Shown here one piece after another: positions 42,349 to 51,024 of a stretch of DNA of 64,000 nt. Below the pieces are notes generated by a model. It had not been told where the DNA came from and searched no databases. It saw nothing but the letters and a program-made list of their open reading frames with translations. Numbering within the stretch: the first letter of the stretch is position 1; each line of letters opens with the position of its first letter. The position numbers were made by a program, and so were the translations under genes. Origin of the DNA: Bacteroidota bacterium (GTDB lineage: Bacteria; Bacteroidota; Bacteroidia; Chitinophagales; Chitinophagaceae); NCBI GenBank assembly GCA_030706735.1, contig JAUZNZ010000026.1:1-64000 (forward strand), given 5' to 3'.

Positions 42349-44004
42349 ATGAGTTTTAGAAATTTCGGCGTGCCTTACGATACAGACGAGCGTTATGCAA
42401 AGAAAGTGGCTTATTTTTCGATGGAGTTCGCAGTTCACCAGCCCCTGAAGATCTATAGCGGCGGCCTGGGCTTCCTGGCCGGATCACATTTACGCAGCGC
42501 CTACGAACTGAGGCAGAATATGATTGGCATCGGCATCTTGTGGAAGTATGGATATTATGACCAGGCTCGCAATCTCGATCAAACCCTGCAGATCACCTGG
42601 ATGGAGAAGCAATGCAGCTTCCTGGAAGATACAGGCATCAAATTCCAGGTGAATATCCACGAACATCCCGTCTGGGTGAAAGCCTGGTACCTGAACCCCG
42701 AAACATTCAAAACAGCCCCCCTTTTCTTACTGAGCACGGATCTGCCAGAGAACGATTATGTTTCGCAGACCATCACACACCGCCTGTATGACGCCAATGT
42801 GGCGACCAAAGTGGCGCAATTCATCCTCCTCGGCGCAGGCGGCGCCAAACTGGTGGATGAACTGGGCTTCGCGCCCGAACGCTATCATCTGAATGAGGCC
42901 CATGGCCTCAGCGCGGCATTCTATCTCTATCAGAAATACGAACGCAATATCGAAGAGGTGAGACGACGCCTGGTCTTTACGACACATACGCCGGAGGAGG
43001 CAGGCAATGAAAAGCATGACATTTTCCTTTGTCATAAAATGAGTTACTTCTGCGGACTCTCTATCGACGAGACCAGGAAGTTGACGGGCATCGAAGACGA
43101 CGCATTCAACCATTCCCTGGTCGCCCTTCGGTTCGCCCATATCGCCAATGGCGTGTCGAGGCTTCATGGACTGGTGTCCCGGGCCATGTGGAGCAAGTAT
43201 TCCGGCATCTGCCCCATTATTTCTATTACCAATGCCCAGAACTGGCGCTATTGGGCCGACAAGGAATTGTATCGCCGGATGGAGGACGGGAACGACTACT
43301 TATGGGATGACCGGAAAAAGTATATGAAGAAGCGGGCCTTCGAGATCGTAGCAGACCAGACCGGAAAGCTGTTCGATCCCGAGGTTTTCACCATCGTGTG
43401 GGCACGGCGCTTCGCCGGCTACAAGCGCGCCGGCCTGCTGGCCCGCGACATGGACCGCTTCAACAAACTGATCGCCGATACCCGCTTCCCCTTGCAGATC
43501 ATCTGGGCCGGCAAACCCTATCCGATGGACTACCCCGCCATCAACGAATTCAACCACCTCGTCCATCTGAGCAAGGACTATAAAAATGTGGCGGTAGTGA
43601 TCGGCTACGAACTCGCCCTTTCCAAACGCCTCAAACAGGCCGCGGATTGCTGGCTGAACAATCCGCGTGTCCCCCGTGAGGCCTCCGGCACCAGCGGCAT
43701 GACCGCTGCCATGAATGGCGCCGTGAATTTCTCCACCGACGACGGCTGGATACCCGAGTTCATCAACCATGGAAACAACGGGTTCGTGGTGCCCAAGGCC
43801 GATTATGCCAATATGCATGTGGAAGAGGTAGACGATTATGACCTGAATAAGGTCTACGAGATTCTGACAAAGGAGATCCTTCCCATCTATTATAATCACT
43901 ACGACACCTGGAGACAGATCTGCAAGAACGGCATGCGCGACGTACGGTATCAGTTCGACGCCGGCAGGATGGCCCATGAATATTACGATCTCTTATACAA
44001 ATGA
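42349..44004 (+). CDS. glgP: Short alpha-glucan phosphorylase-like protein (GT35)
   Basis: The 551-residue protein belongs to the short alpha-glucan phosphorylase group: VAYFSMEFAVHQPLKIYSGGLGFLAG at the N-terminus, HLNEAHGLSAAF, VFTTHTPEEAGNEKHD, and FAGYKRAGLL with IIWAGKPYPMD in the C-terminal half. Canonical members cleave glycogen or starch with phosphate, using a PLP-bound lysine in the SGTSGMK motif. Here the motif reads EASGTSGMTAAMNG, with threonine 452 in place of that lysine. PLP-dependent phosphorolysis is therefore doubtful and the gene symbol is provisional. Confidence 0.75.
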   Translation: MSFRNFGVPYDTDERYAKKVAYFSMEFAVHQPLKIYSGGLGFLAGSHLRSAYELRQNMIGIGILWKYGYYDQARNLDQTLQITWMEKQCSFLEDTGIKFQVNIHEHPVWVKAWYLNPETFKTAPLFLLSTDLPENDYVSQTITHRLYDANVATKVAQFILLGAGGAKLVDELGFAPERYHLNEAHGLSAAFYLYQKYERNIEEVRRRLVFTTHTPEEAGNEKHDIFLCHKMSYFCGLSIDETRKLTGIEDDAFNHSLVALRFAHIANGVSRLHGLVSRAMWSKYSGICPIISITNAQNWRYWADKELYRRMEDGNDYLWDDRKKYMKKRAFEIVADQTGKLFDPEVFTIVWARRFAGYKRAGLLARDMDRFNKLIADTRFPLQIIWAGKPYPMDYPAINEFNHLVHLSKDYKNVAVVIGYELALSKRLKQAADCWLNNPRVPREASGTSGMTAAMNGAVNFSTDDGWIPEFINHGNNGFVVPKADYANMHVEEVDDYDLNKVYEILTKEILPIYYNHYDTWRQICKNGMRDVRYQFDAGRMAHEYYDLLYK

Positions 44005-44100
44005 TCGTCCGGTATCGTCCCCGGATCGTCCCGGCCCTCTTTTAACAGGATTTCTTGTGTAATTTTATTCTCCCCGGCATCGACCTGAAAAATTGATGCC

Positions 44101-45945
44101 ATGAACGCACATGTATTTCTTTTCCTTTCCGCCCTCGTCGCCGGTTCCGCCTGTCCGTCAGCCGCCAAGGCCCCGGGCAATCCCGGCATTCCGGTGCCTT
44201 CCACCTTACGATCCGCCACCGTTTTCAGGGATGGCGCCGAACTGGTGCATACGGCCGGCGCCGTCTTGAACCAGGGCGCCAACGAGCTGATCATCGGGGA
44301 CGTCAGCAACAATATCGATATCAACAGCATACGGGTAAGGTGCAACCGAAGTGTCACCATCATGTCGGTCGAATTCTCGAAGGAGTATCTTCAGGCCGAG
44401 ACCCAATCGCCGGTGCTGCGGCGCCTGCATGATTCCCTCGACCTCGTCCGGAAGGCTATGGAGAATATAGAGACGGTGATCAAAACAGATAACGACCTGC
44501 TGGGCCTGCTTGCCTCCAACAAACGCGTCAGCGGTGATCAGACAGGCCTGAATGTCGCCGAACTGATCAAAATGATGGACTACTATAAACAAAAGACCCT
44601 GGATCTGCACAATGATATCGCCATCAACCAGGAGAAAAAAAGCAAGCTTCAAAATTCAGCCTCCCGGATCCAAAGCCAGATCGGGGAGGAGGAAAAGAAG
44701 AATGACAAGACATCCGGCCGCATCAGCCTGCAATTGCTCAGCCCCGAAGCCGGCAAGGCGGAGTTCACGATCACTTATCTCACGCCGACAGCCTGGTGGA
44801 ACCCTGCCTATGACCTCAAGGTGGAGAATGTCAATAGCCCCCTGCAACTCGTCTATAAGGCGAAGCTGGTGCAGACCTCCGGAATCGATTGGAAACAGGT
44901 CAGGCTGACCCTGTCCACTTCGCTGGCCGACAAAGGCGGCAATGCACCCGTTCTGAGCACCTGGTTCCTGAGCCTGACGAACCCTCTCGCGCCGGGGGTT
45001 GGATATTTCAACAATCAGGTATTTTCAAACAGCATTCAGTCGTTCGCCCCCCCGGCGGCCGGCCTGGAACTCAAGTCCGCCTATCCAGGCGCGTTACAGA
45101 GAGCGACGATCAGAGGCATCAACACCACGGATACCACGGCCACTCCGCTGTACGTCATCGACGGCCGGCTGGCCGATCCGGAAGAGGTGAAAAACATCCA
45201 TCCCGGCGATATCAAATCGATCGACGTGCTCAAAGGGGACCAGGCAACCGCCGTCTACGGCTCGAGGGGCGCCAATGGGGTCATCGTGGTGACGCTGAAG
45301 AATGGCCTCGGGGACTACGTTTCCATGAAGGATAATGAAATGAATGTCGTATTCACTATCGCCATCCCTTATGACGTCCCGGGCAATGGTAAAGTGCAGA
45401 ACGTAGAGCTGCAACAAAACAGCATCCCGGCCGCATACAAGTATTATTCCGCGCCGCGCGTCGATAAGAGCGCCTACCTGCTCTGCGAATTGAGCGACTG
45501 GGGCAAGTTGAACCTGCTGCCGGGAGAGGCCAATATCCTTTTCGAAGGCGCCTACATCGGCAAGTCCTATATCGATCCGAATTCGACCCGCGACACCCTG
45601 AACCTGACACTGGGCAACGACAAGCGCCTGGTCGTCTCCCGGGAAAAGCTGGTGGACTACAGCAGCGTGAAGTTCCTCGGCGCAAACAAGCGACAGGTAT
45701 TTACCTACGAGTTCACCGTGAAGAATAATAAAAAGGAAAAGGTACAGTTCCTCCTCAAGGATCAGTATCCGATCAGTACGACAAAAGAGATCGAAACGGA
45801 ATTGCTTGACAGCGACGGCGCGATGGTGAATAGCGAAACAGGGATCCTGACCTGGAAGATGGAGCTGGCCCCGGGAGAGAGCAGGAAGTACCGCTTTAGC
45901 TACAGCGAGAAATTCCCCAGGGATCGGGAGGTAAGCAGCAGGTAG
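44101..45945 (+). CDS. DUF4139 (MuiA-like) protein with inserted TonB-plug-like segment
   Basis: The 614-residue protein has a signal peptide ([17 protein letters not shown]), an N-terminal DUF4140-like strand region ([29 protein letters not shown]), a coiled coil (about 95-205) and the DUF4139 C-terminal beta domain ([20 protein letters not shown] to the C-terminus). Between strands, at about 331-402, sits a TonB-receptor-plug-like piece: [37 protein letters not shown] and [10 protein letters not shown]. The function of the family is unknown. An envelope location is likely. Confidence 0.82.
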   Translation: MNAHVFLFLSALVAGSACPSAAKAPGNPGIPVPSTLRSATVFRDGAELVHTAGAVLNQGANELIIGDVSNNIDINSIRVRCNRSVTIMSVEFSKEYLQAETQSPVLRRLHDSLDLVRKAMENIETVIKTDNDLLGLLASNKRVSGDQTGLNVAELIKMMDYYKQKTLDLHNDIAINQEKKSKLQNSASRIQSQIGEEEKKNDKTSGRISLQLLSPEAGKAEFTITYLTPTAWWNPAYDLKVENVNSPLQLVYKAKLVQTSGIDWKQVRLTLSTSLADKGGNAPVLSTWFLSLTNPLAPGVGYFNNQVFSNSIQSFAPPAAGLELKSAYPGALQRATIRGINTTDTTATPLYVIDGRLADPEEVKNIHPGDIKSIDVLKGDQATAVYGSRGANGVIVVTLKNGLGDYVSMKDNEMNVVFTIAIPYDVPGNGKVQNVELQQNSIPAAYKYYSAPRVDKSAYLLCELSDWGKLNLLPGEANILFEGAYIGKSYIDPNSTRDTLNLTLGNDKRLVVSREKLVDYSSVKFLGANKRQVFTYEFTVKNNKKEKVQFLLKDQYPISTTKEIETELLDSDGAMVNSETGILTWKMELAPGESRKYRFSYSEKFPRDREVSSR

Positions 45946-45960
45946 TGAGCCAATAGAGAA

Positions 45961-45982
45961 GGGGCGCGCATTCGCGCGCCCC
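45961..45982. terminator. Bidirectional terminator hairpin between convergent genes
   Basis: Two perfect 9-bp arms, GGGGCGCGC and GCGCGCCCC, flank ATTC in the 38-nt gap between the DUF4139 and FKBP genes, which converge here. There is no strong T-run, so termination may be partly factor-dependent. Confidence 0.65.
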
Positions 45983-45983
45983 G

Positions 45984-46736
45984 TTATGGCTTAATGATAT
46001 CCAGCAATTCGATGTCGAAGACCAGCGTCGAGCCCGGCGCGATCAGCGCGCCCGCCTGCTGATCGCCATAAGCCAGGTTGGAAGGGATGAACAGCTTCCA
46101 CTTGCTTCCGACGGGCATGAGCTGCAACGCCTCGGTCCATCCCGGAATGACGCCATTCACGCTGAGCTCGATGGGCTGCCCGCGATCAACCGAGCTATCG
46201 AACACGCGGCCATCGATCAGCGTTCCATGATAATGGCATTTGACCTTATCGGTCAGGCTGGGCTTCGGACCCGTGCCTTCCTTCAGCACGAGGTACTGCA
46301 GTCCGCTGGCCGTCGTGATGACGCCGGGCTTGGTCTTATTGGCGGCGAGAAATTCCTCTCCCGCCTTCTTGTTGCCCGACGCCTTTTCCGATTTCAGCCG
46401 CTGCATATAGCCCAGCATCCAGGCATTGGCCTGCTGCTCGTTCATGAGCAGGCTGTCCTTCTTCGTCACGTCGTCGATCGCCCTGGCAACCATGGCCGTA
46501 TTGATATCGGTGATGTTCTGTTGCTTGAAAAAGCTTGCCACGCTCAGCCCGATCGAATAGCACAGGGAATCCTGCGTAGTCTTCAGCGTCACTTTCGGTG
46601 CGGGCTTCCTGGCCGGATGGGCCGTCCTGGACGGCGCAGGCTTCCTGGCTACGGGAGCGGTTTTCTCCTGCGCCCGGGATGCCAGACCACACGATAAGGC
46701 CAGGATAGAAAAAAAGAGTTTGTTCTTCACGTTCAT
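45984..46736 (-). CDS. FKBP-type peptidyl-prolyl cis-trans isomerase, exported
   Basis: The 250-residue protein has a signal peptide ([16 protein letters not shown]), a Pro/Ala/Lys-rich linker, a helical FkpA/Mip-type dimerisation region (about 50-125) and a C-terminal FKBP domain. The domain shows [47 protein letters not shown] and [12 protein letters not shown]. It catalyses proline isomerisation in periplasmic protein folding. A -7-like element lies 17 nt upstream. Confidence 0.93.
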   Translation of the reverse strand: MNVKNKLFFSILALSCGLASRAQEKTAPVARKPAPSRTAHPARKPAPKVTLKTTQDSLCYSIGLSVASFFKQQNITDINTAMVARAIDDVTKKDSLLMNEQQANAWMLGYMQRLKSEKASGNKKAGEEFLAANKTKPGVITTASGLQYLVLKEGTGPKPSLTDKVKCHYHGTLIDGRVFDSSVDRGQPIELSVNGVIPGWTEALQLMPVGSKWKLFIPSNLAYGDQQAGALIAPGSTLVFDIELLDIIKP

Positions 46737-46753
46737 ATTAAATTTTGTGACGC

Positions 46754-46761
46754 CAAATGTA
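46754..46761 (-). promoter_or_regulatory. Probable -7 promoter element of the FKBP gene
   Basis: The minus strand reads TACATTTG, matching TAnnTTTG, 17 nt before the FKBP start. It lies in the 41-nt gap after the upstream gene, indicating separate transcription. No -33 TTTG is evident. Confidence 0.4.
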
Positions 46762-46777
46762 GGATTTATTCCAGGAA

Positions 46778-47572
46778 TTATTTGCCCTGCGGGAAAATCA
46801 TCCCCTGCAGCTTCGTCACGATGGCCGCCTTGTCATTTTCTCCCGTCGCCCGCAGTACATGCGCATATGAAATAAGTCCGCTCGCTGAACCGGCCAGCGG
46901 ACGCAACTCCGCGCATACCCCAGGAAGGTCCTTTTCTATCTCCTCCGGACCTTTCTCCCGGAATAGGCGGATCAGGTAGTTGACTTCCTGGTACGGCGCC
47001 GTATAGTCGCCGCCGGTGGTCAGCGTCAGCATGTCCTTCTCCAGGGAGACCACAGGCGATTCGACGACCCTGCCCATCTCCTTGCCGTCACGATAGATCA
47101 GCAGGTCGGGCACGCGGAATAGGTTCAGGCCTCTTTCTTCATGGCCCGGGCTTTGTTTATAGTCCGAATCGGCCGGACTGACCATGATCAGACGGATGGC
47201 GCTCGCGGGCACGCCGCAATAGTCGAGTATCCTGAACATCCGCGGCACCTCCCTTCTGCTATCTCCGCACCAGGTTCCCATGAAGATCGTGAATCGCTTT
47301 CCCCTCAGGGCCTCCCGGAGACGATCCGCTGTGGCCGAATCAATGGGGTAATCCCGGTAATTCCTGACAAACCAGCTGTCATAGGGCGGTTGCTCCAGGC
47401 GGGCGCGGTCGCAACTCCCCAGCAACATGGGATTGCCGTGGCTGTCTTTCGCCTCGAGGTCGTGTACGGATGCCTGCGCGGCCTGCGCGCTTTGCGGGGC
47501 CAGTTTCGCGTGACAGGAAAGAGTTCCGGCTGCACAGAGGAGCAGCGCGATATAGGACAATAAATTGTTCAT
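46778..47572 (-). CDS. Thioredoxin-like lipoprotein with a single-cysteine WCGDS motif
   Basis: The 264-residue protein has a lipobox (AAGTLSC, Cys20) and a thioredoxin-fold domain (about 90-200) with [23 protein letters not shown]. The usual CxxC is reduced to WCGDS, so it keeps one cysteine and cannot form the ordinary dithiol. A cis-proline-like site is [10 protein letters not shown]. The C-terminal 60 residues are helical. It may act in thiol handling or as a structural thioredoxin-like protein in the periplasm. The substrate is unknown. Confidence 0.75.
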   Translation of the reverse strand: MNNLLSYIALLLCAAGTLSCHAKLAPQSAQAAQASVHDLEAKDSHGNPMLLGSCDRARLEQPPYDSWFVRNYRDYPIDSATADRLREALRGKRFTIFMGTWCGDSRREVPRMFRILDYCGVPASAIRLIMVSPADSDYKQSPGHEERGLNLFRVPDLLIYRDGKEMGRVVESPVVSLEKDMLTLTTGGDYTAPYQEVNYLIRLFREKGPEEIEKDLPGVCAELRPLAGSASGLISYAHVLRATGENDKAAIVTKLQGMIFPQGK

Positions 47573-47680
47573 ATTATCGATTTAATTAAGCGTAAATGAA
47601 ATGACAGGGACGGACGACCGGCATGCACGCGGCATACGGGTACTCCGTTCCATAATAGACCAGCATGTGGAGGTAGGGGA

Positions 47681-48055
47681 TCAGGCGCGGGGAGGCTGAA
47701 AGACCGGGGAGGCAAAACCGGTTTGTACCGATGGGTCGGGGAGGCATCCGGGTGACTGCGTGGACACAACCCTGTAAGCTGGCGCCATCTCATCCATGCC
47801 CGTGAAGGGTTCCTCCAACCTCGGCTTGAGGGAGGCGGCTTCTGCGCCGCTGCGATCCTTGTCGACGGGATTATCGGTGAACTGCTTTTCGCAATCGCAC
47901 TGGACGCTCGCTGCGGACGCCATACGCATCACCTGGCAACGCAGATAGTTAAGCGTTCTGCCGTATTGCAGGGACAACATCAGACCGAGGAATAATATGG
48001 CGAGCGGCTTTTGCAACGTCGGTTTTGCTGGCGAAAAAGTAATAAATAAATTCAT
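47681..48055 (-). CDS. Small membrane-anchored or secreted protein of unknown function
   Basis: The ATG at 48055 gives 124 residues: a hydrophobic N-terminal helix (PLAILFLGLMLSL), then a cysteine-bearing segment (YLRCQVMRMASAASVQCDCEKQF) and a Pro/Ser-rich tail ending VFQPPRA. Small Bacteroidota proteins with this CDCEK element are often seen near metal or stress genes, but that is recollection, not tested. It is divergent from the DUF4197 gene. The 108 nt after its stop hold nothing recognisable. Confidence 0.55.
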   Translation of the reverse strand: MNLFITFSPAKPTLQKPLAILFLGLMLSLQYGRTLNYLRCQVMRMASAASVQCDCEKQFTDNPVDKDRSGAEAASLKPRLEEPFTGMDEMAPAYRVVSTQSPGCLPDPSVQTGFASPVFQPPRA

Positions 48056-48137
48056 AATTATCAAATTATCAGACCTTAACACGACATTCTCGGATTTTCG
48101 CGGTATTTTTAACCCTTATTGTACAACTAAAATATCC

Positions 48138-48848
48138 ATGATGAAAAAGCTCAGTTCCTTATTCGTACTATCCTTCCTTTCCTTTTCCCTGCTCCAGGCG
48201 CAAGGTTTGCCCGGCGGCGCAAAGAGCCTGTTGGGCAGCGGTCTCAGCTCCGACGATATTGTGGGCGGGTTGAAGCAGGCCCTTTCCCAGGGCGCGCAGA
48301 AAAGCACAGATAAATTATCGGCCGCAGACGGGTTCTTCAAGGATGCCGCCGTAAAGATCCTTTTCCCACCCGAAGCCGAGAAAGTCGAAAGGACCCTCCG
48401 TAGCGCAGGCTTCGGCGCAAAAGTGGACGAGACGATCCTCGACATTAACCGCGCCGCGGAAAGCGCCGCAAAATCCGCAGCGCCGATCTTTCTGAACGCC
48501 ATCAGGAATATGAGCGTGCAGGATGGCCTGGGCATCCTCAGGGGAACCGACACCTCGGCGACCGCCTATCTCCGGAAATCCACGGTTGCCCAACTGATCG
48601 CGGCATTCAGGCCCGTGATCGAGGACGCATTGCAAAAGGCCGGCGCTACCCAGGCCTGGAAGAGCGTCTTCGACGTATATAACAAAAACCCTTTCGCCAA
48701 AAAAGTAAATACCGATCTTCCCGGATACGTGACCCTGAAAGCGCTGGATGGGATCTTCTTTTACGTGGCCAGGGAAGAAAAGAATATTCGCCAAAATCCC
48801 GCCGCGCAGGCAACCGATCTGCTGAAAAAAGTATTCGGCGGGAAATAA
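48138..48848 (+). CDS. DUF4197 domain protein, exported
   Basis: The ATG at 48138 (or the adjacent 48141) gives 236 residues with a signal peptide (LSSLFVLSFLSFSLLQAQ). The longer upstream frame covers the divergent promoter and is rejected. The body is almost all helical and matches DUF4197: GLKQALSQGAQKSTDKLSAADGFF, ILFPPEAEKVE, SVQDGLGILRGTDTSATAYLR and a C-terminal YVAREEKNIRQNPAAQATDLLKKVFG. The family is common in Proteobacteria and Bacteroidota and has no known function. Confidence 0.87.
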   Translation: MMKKLSSLFVLSFLSFSLLQAQGLPGGAKSLLGSGLSSDDIVGGLKQALSQGAQKSTDKLSAADGFFKDAAVKILFPPEAEKVERTLRSAGFGAKVDETILDINRAAESAAKSAAPIFLNAIRNMSVQDGLGILRGTDTSATAYLRKSTVAQLIAAFRPVIEDALQKAGATQAWKSVFDVYNKNPFAKKVNTDLPGYVTLKALDGIFFYVAREEKNIRQNPAAQATDLLKKVFGGK

Positions 48849-48871
48849 AACCTCGCGGGAAATAAAACCCC
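48838..48871 (+). repeat. 17-bp tandem duplication covering a stop codon
   Basis: GCGGGAAATAAAACC occurs at 48838-48852 and again at 48855-48869, a 17-bp unit repeated head to tail with one difference. The first copy contains the DUF4197 stop codon. The second forms most of the spacer to the next gene. This looks like a recent slippage duplication. Confidence 0.75.
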
Positions 48872-48872
48872 A

Positions 48873-50081
48873 GTGCGCGCCATCGCTCTATACCGGAATG
48901 CCTATAGTGGTCTATCGAAGCCTACCTGGTTGCTTTCCGTGGTCATGCTCGTCAATCGCAGCGGCACGATGGTCATTCCATTCATGACCATTTATCTTAC
49001 GCAGCCGGCCATGGGATACTCCATCGGCCAGGCCGGCGTAGTAATGGGCATGTTCGGCCTGGGAGCCGTTTGCGGTGGCTTCATGGGAGGCCGCCTCACG
49101 GACCAATTCGGGTTTCATCGCGTACAGTGGATGACCCTTACCGGCGGAGGCGTCCTGTTCATGGTGCTGGGGCAAATGAAAAGCTTCCCCCTGATCTGTC
49201 TTTGTACTTTTCTGCTTAGCCTGGTCAACGATGCATTCCGGCCGGCTAATTCGACGGCCATCGCACATTATAGCAAGGAGGAGAATCGTACCCGATCCTA
49301 TTCGCTGAACCGCCTGGCCATTAACCTGGGATGGGCCGTGGGCGGCGCAATCGGCGGAGTGCTCGCCTCCATCAATTACCATCTCCTGTTCTGGGTGGAC
49401 GGCGCCACCAATATCATCGCCGCCGCGCTGCTTCGCTATTTCCTCTCCGACTCGGGGGGACATGACCGCGTCGCGCATGCCGCCCTGCCCGGTGGCCCGA
49501 CCCTGTCCGCCTACCGCGATAGGGTGTATTTGAAATTCATCGGCTGCACGATCCTGTTCGCCAGCTGCTTCTTCCAGCTCTTCACGACCCTACCGGTCTT
49601 CTATAAACGATCCCTGCATATGCCGGAGTATATGATCGGTCTGCTGATGGCGATGAACGGCCTGTTCATCACCCTCTTCGAAATGGTGCTGGTATTCAAG
49701 ATGGAGGGCAAACGGGCGCATCTAGTCTATATTTTCTTTGGGGTGATGCTGGTGGCCATCTCCTTTGCCCTGCTGGACATCCTCCCCCTGTCCATATTGC
49801 TCAGTTTCGGATGTATGCTGATCGTCACCATCGGGGAGATCCTGGCCATGCCGTTTATGAACTCCTTCTGGATATCGAGAACCGTGCCGGCCAACCGCGG
49901 ACAATATGCGGGTCTGTACACCATGGCCTGGTCCACCGCGCAGGTGATCGGGCCGGCAGGCGGCTCACAGGTGGCGGAGTATTTCAGTTTCCGCACGCTA
50001 TGGTGGATCATCGGTGGGATCGGACTGCTATCCGCACTGGGCTTTCGCTATCTTAGCAGGAGCAAACCAGCCGCAGCATGA
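48873..50081 (+). CDS. Major facilitator superfamily transporter (drug-exporter type)
   Basis: The 402-residue protein starts at a GTG 24 nt after DUF4197. Twelve membrane segments are expected. The loop 2-3 MFS signature appears as GGFMGGRLTDQFGFHRV, and helix 5 carries LAINLGWAVGGAIGGVLASI, the antiporter-like motif C. This fits the DHA1 exporter group similar to MdtH/YttB. The substrate is unknown. It overlaps the following methyltransferase gene by 4 nt (ATGA). Confidence 0.85.
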   Translation: MRAIALYRNAYSGLSKPTWLLSVVMLVNRSGTMVIPFMTIYLTQPAMGYSIGQAGVVMGMFGLGAVCGGFMGGRLTDQFGFHRVQWMTLTGGGVLFMVLGQMKSFPLICLCTFLLSLVNDAFRPANSTAIAHYSKEENRTRSYSLNRLAINLGWAVGGAIGGVLASINYHLLFWVDGATNIIAAALLRYFLSDSGGHDRVAHAALPGGPTLSAYRDRVYLKFIGCTILFASCFFQLFTTLPVFYKRSLHMPEYMIGLLMAMNGLFITLFEMVLVFKMEGKRAHLVYIFFGVMLVAISFALLDILPLSILLSFGCMLIVTIGEILAMPFMNSFWISRTVPANRGQYAGLYTMAWSTAQVIGPAGGSQVAEYFSFRTLWWIIGGIGLLSALGFRYLSRSKPAAA

Positions 50082-51022
50082 CGGATGAGAAAAGACAAAT
50101 GTTCGGCAACCGCCTCGCCAAAATGGCGCGTCACCTCGGCAAGCAGGCGAAGCGCCAATCCATAAGCTGCTATCGCGTCTATGATCACGATCTTCCCGAG
50201 TTCCCTTTTTGCATTGAGTTGTACGAGGACAGGATCTACCTGGCGGAATACAAGCGAAGGCATGGAATGACGGACGAAGAACATCTCGCCTGGCTGGAGG
50301 ATTGCCTGCCGGTGATCACCGAAGTACTGGGTATCCCGGACGAAAGGATCTATTTCCGCCAGCGGCAACGCAAGGCGGGACGACAGGGACAGTACGAGAA
50401 ACTGAGCAGTGAACAGGAGTTCTTCGCGGTGCGGGAAGGAGGCCTGCAATTCCTGGTGAATCTCTCCGACTACCTGGACACCGGCTTATTCCTAGATCAC
50501 CGCATCACGCGGGGTATGGTCAGGAACGAGGCCCGCGACAAACGGGTGTTGAACCTGTTCTGCTATACAGGCTCCTTTTCGGTCTATGCCGCTGCAGGCG
50601 GCGCGGCACTCGTCCATTCCGTCGATCTCTCCCGGACCTATCTGGATTGGGCCGTAAGGAATATGGCGTTGAATGACCTGCTGAGCCCGGCGGCTTCTTT
50701 TATCCACGCGGACGTCAAACAGCATCTCGACCTGCTTCCCCCCGACTTTTACGACCTGGTGATCATGGATCCGCCGACCTTCAGCAACAGCAAACGCATG
50801 AAAGACTTTCTTGACATCCAGCGCGACCATGTGGAGTTGTTGAACAAGGCCCTGATCTCGATGCGGACAGGCGGCGTCATGTATTTCAGCACCAATTTCA
50901 GACGCTTCCAGCTCGACCGCGAAAAGATCCTGGCTTCCTCGATCAAGGACATCACCGGTGCCACCACGCCGTTCGATTTCCAGGGAAAGTTGTTCCGCTT
51001 CTGCTACCGGATCATGAAGTAA
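50078..51022 (+). CDS. RlmK-like 23S rRNA guanine-N7 methyltransferase
   Basis: The 314-residue protein has a PUA-like/mixed N-terminus (SCYRVYDHDLPEFPFCIELYED) and a class I Rossmann methyltransferase domain: DHRITRGMVRNEARDKRVLNLFCYTGSFSVYAAAGGA, then the catalytic VIMDPPTFSNSKRM. The C-terminal STNFRRFQLD and DITGATTPFDFQGK patterns match the RlmK half of E. coli RlmKL, which makes m7G2069. Here the domain stands alone without the RlmL half. The specificity is inferred from this similarity. Confidence 0.85.
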   Translation: MTDEKRQMFGNRLAKMARHLGKQAKRQSISCYRVYDHDLPEFPFCIELYEDRIYLAEYKRRHGMTDEEHLAWLEDCLPVITEVLGIPDERIYFRQRQRKAGRQGQYEKLSSEQEFFAVREGGLQFLVNLSDYLDTGLFLDHRITRGMVRNEARDKRVLNLFCYTGSFSVYAAAGGAALVHSVDLSRTYLDWAVRNMALNDLLSPAASFIHADVKQHLDLLPPDFYDLVIMDPPTFSNSKRMKDFLDIQRDHVELLNKALISMRTGGVMYFSTNFRRFQLDREKILASSIKDITGATTPFDFQGKLFRFCYRIMK

Positions 51023-51024
51023 TG

